Below, one piece after another: positions 57,108 through 64,000 of a stretch of DNA of 64,000 nt; positions within the stretch are counted from its first letter, which is position 1; each line of letters opens with the position of its first letter. Source of the stretch: Anaeromicrobium sediminis (GTDB taxonomy: Bacteria > Bacillota > Clostridia > Peptostreptococcales > Thermotaleaceae); contig NZ_NIBG01000013.1 in the NCBI RefSeq assembly GCF_002270055.1, positions 1 to 64,000 of the forward strand, written 5' to 3'. Under the pieces are notes generated by a model. The model made no database searches and was not told where the DNA came from. It saw only the letters and a program-made list of their open reading frames with translations. The position numbers were made by a program, and so were the translations under genes.

Positions 57108-57635
57108 CACAACTTCTAATAATTTTTCATATATAAACTCTTTTAAATCCGTCTCTCCTATAGTAACTTTTCCTTCTTCATATAGGTCTGGTTTAACTCT
57201 AAAGAAGTTAATTACAAGCTTGTTGCCCTTAACATAATATTCATCTATATGAGCTGGAGTGAATATTACTTCTATTTCTTCTAAGTCACTTTGTGCATTT
57301 TCATTTAATCTTTCTAATATGTCGTCTAAGTTTAATACCTTTAGTGGTTGTATCATCATCTTAGTATATTCTAAGTCTTCTAACATCCACATGTTGTTAT
57401 TCCAAAATCTCATAGTCTTTTTATTACCAGACAACATTTCTCTGTTAGAAATAGCACTTAATACTTTTCTTACTGACTCTTCATCAAACTCTTCGTCATA
57501 AATAAGTTTCATTTCGTCAAAGTTAGCAAGATTAATTATGTACTTTTCTCCCACCTTTTCCTTTTCACTTGTTGATTGCCAAAAGTAGTCCATACCCTCA
57601 ATTATGTCCATTTTTTTAACTATTCTTTTAACCAT
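57099..57635 (-). CDS. Conserved protein of unknown function, TDE2712-like (178 aa)
   Basis: A soluble acidic protein: VKRIVKKMDIIEGMDYFWQS at the start, then YIINLANFDEMKLIYDEEFD, SVRKVLSAISNREMLS, NNNMWMLEDLEYTKMMIQPL and a final EFIYEKLLEVVKA. From memory it resembles a small family named after Treponema TDE2712, with no known function; I am only moderately sure of this match. The ATG at 57635 has GAGGGGG upstream. It stands alone with its own terminator. Confidence 0.72.
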   Translation of the reverse strand: MVKRIVKKMDIIEGMDYFWQSTSEKEKVGEKYIINLANFDEMKLIYDEEFDEESVRKVLSAISNREMLSGNKKTMRFWNNNMWMLEDLEYTKMMIQPLKVLNLDDILERLNENAQSDLEEIEVIFTPAHIDEYYVKGNKLVINFFRVKPDLYEEGKVTIGETDLKEFIYEKLLEVVKA

Positions 57636-57851
57636 ACTTTTTTCCCCCTCGTATATGTTAAATACTTTCCTCACTAATTATACTATAAATTTATAGTAAG
57701 TTCTAAGGATAAGAAAATTTAATCGCGATTATCGTTGAATTTTTTGATTATTATATACTTTTTCCATAATATCATTGTATTTATTCACTATTTTTCTTAG
57801 CATTCATATTAATTGTAATTTTACAGTATATATTGCAATTTCCTATAATTA

Positions 57852-57880
57852 AAAAAGGAGCAACCTAAGGCTACTCCTCA
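57852..57880 (-). terminator. Terminator of the nhaC-like gene
   Basis: AGGAGTAGCC / GGTTGCTCCT arms on the minus strand followed by TTTTTTAATT. Confidence 0.82.
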
Positions 57881-57886
57881 ATTTAT

Positions 57887-59458
57887 CTATAAAGCTTTCT
57901 TAGTTATTGAGTCAATACCATACTTTTTACTCGAATGGTTAGATAACATGTTCATTACAAAGTATAGAATAACTATACCAAGTGGTAATAATATGACAGG
58001 TCCTACTCCAACTAATCCATATAATAAGTACATTCCTATTGATACGGCTGCTACTGTTATAGCATAAGGTATCTGAGTTGTAACATGGTCTATATGATCT
58101 GCCCCTGAGAATATGGACGCAAGCACAGTGGTATCTGAAATCGGTGAACAGTGATCACCAAATATAGCACCTGAGAATACTACCCCTGCCATAGCAGAAA
58201 CAATTGCCATATCTCCAGTCATCTTATATGCAAGAGGTATTGCTATAGGAGTTAATATGGTCATAGTTCCCCAAGAAGTTCCTGTTGCAAAAGAAATTAA
58301 CATACCAAAGATAAATATAACTATTGGCAATAACCATACAGGCATATTTCCACCTATTAATGTGATTATATAATCCGCTAACTTCATATCTCCAGTTACA
58401 GATCCTAAAGACCAAGCAAGAACTAATATACCACAAGCTAATAACATTAACTTAAAACCATCTAGGAAAGTATCCATAGTTTCCTTTAAGTCCATAAGTT
58501 TACTGCTAAGAGACATGAATATACCACTTAAGGTCATGGCAAAAGCACCCCATAGAAGAGCTTTAGCAGCATCTGTGTTCCCTAATATCTCCATTAAATT
58601 TTCTCCTGGTCTTCCAGTCCACCAGAATCCAAATAAAGTAACGCCAACTAAAGCTATTAGCGGCACAAAGAAAGTGCTAAGTGTTGCTTTAGGATTTTCT
58701 TTAGGTTCTCCTAATTCATAACTTACATCCATCATAGGAGCTCCACCATCTCTAACTACTTTGCCCGTTGACATGGTTCTATGTTCTGCTTTAAGCATAG
58801 GACCATAATCTTTTCCTGTTAATATTAACATGAGAACAAATACTACAGATAATATACAATAGATATTATAAGGTATACTTCCAAGATAAACTGAAAAAGC
58901 TGATACACCATCTATACTAGCAGCATCTAAACCTGATTGCACCATAGATATTTGAAAAGCAATCCAGTCAGATAAAAATAGTGTAGCTACTGGTGCTGCC
59001 GTTGAATCTAGTATGTAAGATAATCTCTCTGAGGAGATTCTATTTTCATCACATATATCTCTAAATACTCCACCAACCATAGCAGCATTTACATAATCAT
59101 TAAAAAATACTATAACCCCAAGTGCCCATGCGCCTACACCTGCTGCCTTTCTAGATTTAATTCTTTCTTTAGCCCATTTAGTTAAGGCCTTGCTACCTCC
59201 AAGTTTCCAAATAAACGCTACCCCTGAACCCATAAGTAAGTTAAATAATAATAATCTTGCATTCCAATCATCAGTTATGGAACCAACAATTGCATCTAAG
59301 GAATACTCAATTCCTGCAAAAGGATTTCCCCCTTGTATGATAATTCCTCCTGCTAAAATTCCCATAAATAAAGATACTAATACTCTTTTGGTTAAGAAGC
59401 ATAATACTATAGCTACCAATGGTGGCACTAAAGTCAATATACCAAATCCACCTTCCAT
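57887..59458 (-). CDS. NhaC-family Na+/H+ antiporter
   Basis: The 523-residue protein has about twelve membrane segments and NhaC-type motifs: GVAFIWKLGGSKAL, FFNDYVNAAMVGGVFRDICD, ATGTSWGTMTILTPIAIPLA and GAIFGDHCSPISDTTVLAS. These antiporters couple sodium and proton flow; some family members carry amino acids such as tyrosine or malate-lactate instead. GGGGGG lies before the ATG. Single-gene unit. Confidence 0.92.
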   Translation of the reverse strand: MEGGFGILTLVPPLVAIVLCFLTKRVLVSLFMGILAGGIIIQGGNPFAGIEYSLDAIVGSITDDWNARLLLFNLLMGSGVAFIWKLGGSKALTKWAKERIKSRKAAGVGAWALGVIVFFNDYVNAAMVGGVFRDICDENRISSERLSYILDSTAAPVATLFLSDWIAFQISMVQSGLDAASIDGVSAFSVYLGSIPYNIYCILSVVFVLMLILTGKDYGPMLKAEHRTMSTGKVVRDGGAPMMDVSYELGEPKENPKATLSTFFVPLIALVGVTLFGFWWTGRPGENLMEILGNTDAAKALLWGAFAMTLSGIFMSLSSKLMDLKETMDTFLDGFKLMLLACGILVLAWSLGSVTGDMKLADYIITLIGGNMPVWLLPIVIFIFGMLISFATGTSWGTMTILTPIAIPLAYKMTGDMAIVSAMAGVVFSGAIFGDHCSPISDTTVLASIFSGADHIDHVTTQIPYAITVAAVSIGMYLLYGLVGVGPVILLPLGIVILYFVMNMLSNHSSKKYGIDSITKKAL

Positions 59459-59646
59459 AAGATAACCCCCCTGTGATATTTTTAGTATAAACTCCCCCCT
59501 TTCTTAATATTTTGTATTTTCTGAATCTTCTAATTCATATTATATCATAGTTAAATTGCCTGTATAGATTTAATCGTTTGTATTATTTTTATGAATGTCT
59601 ACATATAATTACATATATTTATCTATCTTCAAATGGAGGGAATAAT

Positions 59647-60699
59647 ATGGAATACTTTAACAATAAAGTCTTTACTTCTACAGTTAAAATACTTTTAGCC
59701 CTTGTAATAGGCGCAATTTTCTACTTTTTTTCCACCACACTCATTTCATGTATTTTGCCCTTTGCCTTTGCCCTTGTCCTATCCTATTTCATAGAGCCAA
59801 TTGTAAATTTTTTGTCTAATTATTTAAAACTACCCCGAAGTTTATCAGTTTTTATTATATTGTTTATTTTTTTAATCGGAACTTTTACTATTATTTTGTT
59901 AATAGGAAGTATAATCGTAATGGAACTTAATAAATTATCTGTTAATCTACCCCTTTATGCTGAAAATGTGCAATATCACATTATAAATTTTAATACAAGG
60001 ATTCATAGCATTTATGCCAAATTGCCTCCTAACGTTTCTCAATCTATCAATAATGGATTATACATTATAATTAAAAACTTATCAGTAGTAATCACTAAAG
60101 CCATTTCTTCATTTTTAGGAATAATATCTAAAATTCCTAATTTCATACTATTTTTGCTAGTAACCATCATATCAACTTTTTTCATTAGTAAGGATAAAGA
60201 AAGACTAGAAGATTTTTTCTTAAAAAAGATTAATAATAATTACAAAGTAAAAGGTCTTCAGTTGAAAAATTCTTTGATCTATGCCTTTATCGGTTATGTA
60301 AAAACTCAACTCATATTAATCACTGTTACCTTCTTAGAAAGTTTTATAGGCCTATTTTTCATAGGAATAGATTACTTTATTTTAATAGCCTTTTTAGCAT
60401 CCTTAGTAGACCTTCTACCCATATTAGGAGTAGGTAGTGTTTATATACCCTTATCCACATATTATTTTTTAATGGGAAATACAAAAATAGGTGTCGGCAT
60501 CCTTTGTCTATATTTCTTTATAGTTTTAGTAAGACAATTCTTAGAACCCAAAATTTTAGGTAATCAAATGGGTATATACCCTTTAGTTACTTTAATAAGT
60601 ATGTACATAGGCCTTAAGTTATTAGGTATAATAGGCTTAATTCTAGGCCCTATCATTGCTGTACTTTTTGTGAACTTATATAAAATAGGAAGTAATTAA
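59647..60699 (+). CDS. AI-2E family (PerM-like) transporter
   Basis: The 350-residue protein has eight or so membrane segments and the family pattern: YFIEPIVNFL early, a cytoplasmic or periplasmic amphipathic stretch, FFISKDKERLEDFFLKK, and the C-terminal VDLLPILGVGSVYIPLS and RQFLEPKILGNQMGIYPL. AI-2E members export small molecules or Na+; the substrate here is unknown. The ATG at 59647 has TGGAGGG and is preferred over an upstream in-frame start 23 codons earlier. Confidence 0.9.
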   Translation: MEYFNNKVFTSTVKILLALVIGAIFYFFSTTLISCILPFAFALVLSYFIEPIVNFLSNYLKLPRSLSVFIILFIFLIGTFTIILLIGSIIVMELNKLSVNLPLYAENVQYHIINFNTRIHSIYAKLPPNVSQSINNGLYIIIKNLSVVITKAISSFLGIISKIPNFILFLLVTIISTFFISKDKERLEDFFLKKINNNYKVKGLQLKNSLIYAFIGYVKTQLILITVTFLESFIGLFFIGIDYFILIAFLASLVDLLPILGVGSVYIPLSTYYFLMGNTKIGVGILCLYFFIVLVRQFLEPKILGNQMGIYPLVTLISMYIGLKLLGIIGLILGPIIAVLFVNLYKIGSN

Positions 60700-60716
60700 A
60701 TTACTTCCTATTTGGT
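60685..60716 (+). terminator. Bidirectional terminator between AI-2E and gltB
   Basis: AATAGGAAGTAATT / AATTACTTCCTATT arms cover the AI-2E stop between the convergent genes. Confidence 0.8.
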
Positions 60717-60719
60717 GTT

Positions 60720-63700
60720 TTATTCTTCTATTAGTTTTTCGTATACTGGAGATACTACCTTCTTAAATTTTTCTACATAAGTTTCCCAATTATCTATAAT
60801 ACACTTTGCCTTAGGACTCTTTGTATAATCATGGTGACATTTTATTAGCTCTTTTAATTTATCCTTATCCCTATTATTTAAATTTTTAACCTGTACTATT
60901 TCATCATTATACTTATCTTTCACCTGATTCTTTTCATCTAAAATGTAAGCTATACCACCACTCATACCAGCACCAAAATTCTTACCTATAGGACCTAATA
61001 CAACCACTACTCCTCCAGTCATATACTCACAAGCATGATTGCCTACTCCTTCAACTACAGCTGTAGCTCCACTATTTCTAACAGCAAATCTTTGACCTAC
61101 TATACCGTTTATAAACACCTGACCTGATGTGGCTCCATATAATATGGTATTACCTGCAATCATATTATCCTCTGGAGTAAATCTACATTTCCTTGGAGGT
61201 TTAATAATAACTTTTGCACCACATAATCCCTTTGCCACATAATCATTAGAATCTCCTTCTAATATGAAAGTAATTCCCTTCATACCAAATGCTCCAAAAC
61301 TTTGACCTGCTGACCCTTTAAACATAATTTTAATAGTATCCTCTTTTAGTCCATCATCTCCATATTTTTTTGCGATAACACCACTTAGCATAGTTCCTAC
61401 AGCCCTATCCGTATTCTTAATATTAAATTCACCTTCAACCTTTTTACCATCTTCTATGGCATCCTTTGATAATTCTATTATCCTTCTATCTAAAACTTCA
61501 TATATCTTGTGTTTTTGTTTTATTATATTCTTTCCTACAATCCTAGAAGGAAGTTCCGGCTTATATAGTATTGGTGTTAAATCTAAATTCTTTATTTTAT
61601 CCATGTGAACATTTTTTATTTCTAATAAATCCACTCGCCCAATCATATTATCTAATTTTTTAAATCCTAACTGAGCCATTATCTCCCTAATCTCTTGAGC
61701 TACAAATTTTAAATAATTAATTATATGCTTTTCTTTCCCTTTAAATTTATGTGCCAATCCTTCGTCTTGGGTGGCAATTCCCACTGGACATTTGTTTAAA
61801 TGACATTGTCTGCACATTATACATCCCATGGCTATAAGACAAGTAGTTCCAAATCCATATTCCTCTGCTCCTAGAAGGGTAGCTATTACTATATCCCTTC
61901 CAGTTCTAATCTTTCCATCCACTTGAAGAACTACTCTACTCCTTAAATCATTTAATAGTAACGTCTGTTGAGCTTCTGCCAGTCCTAACTCCCATGGAAG
62001 GCCCACATATTTCATAGAACTTATAGGTGAAGCTCCCGTTCCCCCATCTCCTCCACTTATCATTATTACATCTGAAAAGGCTTTAGCAACACCTGCCGCC
62101 ACAGTACCTATTCCTATTTGAGATACTAATTTTACTCCTATACGTGCTTTTGTATTTACATTCTTCAAATCAAATATTAATTGGGCTAAGTCCTCTATGG
62201 AATATATATCATGATGGGGCGGAGGAGATATTAAATCAATTCCACCTATGCAATTACGTACCTTGGCCACATGAGAAGTTACCTTATTTGCAGGAAGATG
62301 GCCTCCTTCTCCAGGCTTTGCCCCCTGTGCCATTTTAATTTGAATTTCATTACAATTAGAAAGATAGTTGGCTGTTACTCCAAACCTAGCCGTTGCCACT
62401 TGTTTAACAGCACTTCTTAAATTAGTATGATACCTATCCTGTTCTTCTCCACCTTCTCCACAATTACTAGTACCTCCTATTTTATTCATGGCTGCTGCTA
62501 TAGTCTCATGGGCTCTTTTGCTCAAAGATCCAAAGGACATACCTGATACGGTAAATCTTTTCACTATCTCATCTACACTTTCAACTTCATTAATAGAAAT
62601 GGCATTACTTTCTTTAAACTTAAATAAAGAACGAATAGCTCCAATTTTTTCATTTTCCTCATTAACTTCTTTAGCATATCCTTTATATGTGTAGTAATCA
62701 TTATCTATACAGGCTCTTCTCAACCTTTTTACCATTAGGGGAGTGATCATATGATATTCACCCTCTGAAGAATAGGATAATTCCCCTCCTATTTCTAACT
62801 CCTCATAATCCTTTCCAAACTTTTCATAGGATTTGGTATGTCTCTTTATTACATCCTCTCCTATTTTATCTAGGCCTATGCCTGATAAGACCCATGGTGT
62901 ATTAGTAAAATATTCGTCTACTACATTTTCACTAATACCTACACACTGGAATATCTGAGCTCCATTATAACTTTGTAATGTAGATATACCAACCCTTGAT
63001 AATATCTTTAGTAATCCCTTTGATATGGCATTAATGTAATTTTTAAATCCTTCCTCTAGATTACCTACCTTATTAATTTCACTGCTATTTTCAACTAAAT
63101 TTCTTATGGTATCATATACCATATATGGATTAATAGCTTTAGCTCCATATCCTATTAATAGGGCCATATGCATTACATTCCTAGCATCTCCCACTTCCAT
63201 AATTATGTCTGTAGACGTTCTTAGCTTCTTTTTAAGTAAATGATGGTGCACTGCTCCTAATGCTAATAAACTAGGAATAGGACCATTAAATCTCCCTATG
63301 GATCTATCGCTTAATATGATAATATTGTATCCTTCCATAACACTTTCTTCTGCTCTTTTCCGTAGATGGTCTAAGGCCTCTTTTAATCCATTTGGTTTAT
63401 CTATTTCAAAAGTTATAGGAATAGTTATAGATCTAAAATTATCATCATTTAAATGTCTTATATCTTCCATACATTTATTGTCTAATACTGGTTCCTTCAA
63501 ATAAATATACTTATAGTTCTTATCTATCTCTATTTCATCCACATAAATCCCATGATTTCCTATAAACTGGGTCAATGACATTACGTTCTTTTCTCTTATA
63601 GGATCTATTGGAGGATTTGTTACCTGGGCAAAGGACTGTTTAAAATAATCAAATAATAATTGATGTCTTTTAGACAATACAGCTAATGGAATATCTATAG

Positions 63701-64000
63701 CCATGCTTCCTATAGGTTCCCGACCATTTTCAATCATATATTTTATTACCTTATCCATTTCCTCCTTCGTATAACCGAATATATTTTGTTTTAACAATAA
63801 TGTTTCTATACGCATTTTCTTTATTTCATAGGGTTTATTAATTTCATGTAGGTTTACCCTATTTTCATTTACCCATTTACTATAGGACCAATTTCTCACT
63901 GCCTTATATTTTATTTCCTCATCAGGTATGACTCTCCCCTCAGTAGTATCCAATAGTAATATCTTACCCGGTTCAATCCTTCCTTTTCTTTCTACATTTT
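60720..64000 (-). CDS. gltB: Glutamate synthase large subunit, 5' end outside window
   Basis: The frame stays open to the window edge (RIEPGKILLLDTTEGRVI precedes a TTG at 63953 that is not a true start), so about 1093 C-terminal residues are visible. The N-terminal glutaminase domain lies mostly outside. Present are the central domain, the FMN-binding synthase domain (FTVSGMSFGSLSKRAHETIA, GGDGGTGASPISSMKYVG), the [3Fe-4S] Cys cluster CIMCRQCHLNKCP, and the GxGxG C-terminal domain (AGNTILYGATSGQVFINGIV, GGVVVVLGPIGKNFGAGMSGG). The enzyme makes two glutamates from glutamine and 2-oxoglutarate. The small subunit is not visible in the window. Confidence 0.95.
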   Translation of the reverse strand, partial: NVERKGRIEPGKILLLDTTEGRVIPDEEIKYKAVRNWSYSKWVNENRVNLHEINKPYEIKKMRIETLLLKQNIFGYTKEEMDKVIKYMIENGREPIGSMAIDIPLAVLSKRHQLLFDYFKQSFAQVTNPPIDPIREKNVMSLTQFIGNHGIYVDEIEIDKNYKYIYLKEPVLDNKCMEDIRHLNDDNFRSITIPITFEIDKPNGLKEALDHLRKRAEESVMEGYNIIILSDRSIGRFNGPIPSLLALGAVHHHLLKKKLRTSTDIIMEVGDARNVMHMALLIGYGAKAINPYMVYDTIRNLVENSSEINKVGNLEEGFKNYINAISKGLLKILSRVGISTLQSYNGAQIFQCVGISENVVDEYFTNTPWVLSGIGLDKIGEDVIKRHTKSYEKFGKDYEELEIGGELSYSSEGEYHMITPLMVKRLRRACIDNDYYTYKGYAKEVNEENEKIGAIRSLFKFKESNAISINEVESVDEIVKRFTVSGMSFGSLSKRAHETIAAAMNKIGGTSNCGEGGEEQDRYHTNLRSAVKQVATARFGVTANYLSNCNEIQIKMAQGAKPGEGGHLPANKVTSHVAKVRNCIGGIDLISPPPHHDIYSIEDLAQLIFDLKNVNTKARIGVKLVSQIGIGTVAAGVAKAFSDVIMISGGDGGTGASPISSMKYVGLPWELGLAEAQQTLLLNDLRSRVVLQVDGKIRTGRDIVIATLLGAEEYGFGTTCLIAMGCIMCRQCHLNKCPVGIATQDEGLAHKFKGKEKHIINYLKFVAQEIREIMAQLGFKKLDNMIGRVDLLEIKNVHMDKIKNLDLTPILYKPELPSRIVGKNIIKQKHKIYEVLDRRIIELSKDAIEDGKKVEGEFNIKNTDRAVGTMLSGVIAKKYGDDGLKEDTIKIMFKGSAGQSFGAFGMKGITFILEGDSNDYVAKGLCGAKVIIKPPRKCRFTPEDNMIAGNTILYGATSGQVFINGIVGQRFAVRNSGATAVVEGVGNHACEYMTGGVVVVLGPIGKNFGAGMSGGIAYILDEKNQVKDKYNDEIVQVKNLNNRDKDKLKELIKCHHDYTKSPKAKCIIDNWETYVEKFKKVVSPVYEKLIEE

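Noticed and set aside
63900-63953. TTG at 63953 as the start of the glutamate synthase gene
   Set aside because: The frame continues upstream to the window edge with typical glutamate-synthase sequence (RIEPGKILLLDTTEG), so the true start is outside.

Overview
The window is AT-rich and tightly packed. It reads as the chromosome of an anaerobic, low-GC, probably endospore-forming member of the Firmicutes (Clostridia/Tissierellia type). The evidence is strong GGAGG ribosome sites, a Spo0E-like protein, an [FeFe]-hydrogenase-like protein, ferredoxin proteins, NhaC, PepV/PepF peptidases, a cobalamin riboswitch, one tRNA-Pro, and no aerobic respiratory genes. Most genes lie on the minus strand. 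No phage, CRISPR array or complete insertion sequence is visible, but there is one small non-autonomous transposon with target duplications.

Layout. 0-1.1 kb: the 5' part of a collagen-like surface protein with thirteen identical 45-bp repeats, cut by the window edge. 1.3-5.2 kb: fabI, then an FHA / SEDS / class B PBP cell-wall triad. 5.5 kb: tRNA-Pro. 5.6-8.2 kb: an OmpR-type two-component pair with a Met/His-rich sensor loop and two small SHOCT proteins. 8.4-11.1 kb: a sigma-54 enhancer-binding response regulator with its PAS histidine kinase. 11.2-15.6 kb: a chemoreceptor, a DUF1461-like membrane protein, a YVTN beta-propeller protein and small exported proteins. 15.8-16.5 kb: the transposon. 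16.6-19.4 kb: a copper ATPase fused in frame to a copper chaperone, behind a CsoR-type promoter. 19.6-28.5 kb: Met-rich and Cys-rich small membrane or exported proteins, RseC-like, a Spo0E-like protein, a membrane-bound spermidine-synthase-like protein, MltG, NusG_II, Lgt and DUF2680. 28.7-38.2 kb: GH18 and GH26 hydrolases, an EFR1 ferredoxin, a UlaG-like MBL hydrolase, and a YfcC transporter with its own two-component system. 38.3-43.9 kb: an RND efflux operon with its TetR regulator. 44-64 kb: PepV, a B12-riboswitch operon (Asp-Ala-exchanger-like permease plus CoA transferase), YczE-like, PepF, a hydrogenase-like protein, MurI, an LTA-synthase-like protein, NhaC, AI-2E and the 3' part of gltB.

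Main discovery candidate: the 8-28 kb region looks like one sigma-54 regulon. Six intergenic sequences match the -24/-12 promoter pattern (TGGCAY-N5-TTGCW) with correct spacing. They precede a 35-residue CC-motif protein, a Met-rich exported protein, two divergent units (RseC-like, and an operon of tiny Cys/zinc-ribbon proteins), the spermidine-synthase/Spo0E unit and the lgt-NusG_II-DUF2933-mltG operon. Two of these promoters have an almost identical 16-bp palindrome (TGTGtCAAATGaCACA type) about 90 bp upstream, and a third copy lies in the Cys-protein operon. The enhancer-binding regulator and its kinase sit just beside this region and are the obvious control pair. The gene content (metal-binding small proteins, copper export, thiol/redox and lipoprotein functions) suggests a metal or redox envelope-stress response. 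The signal itself is inference.
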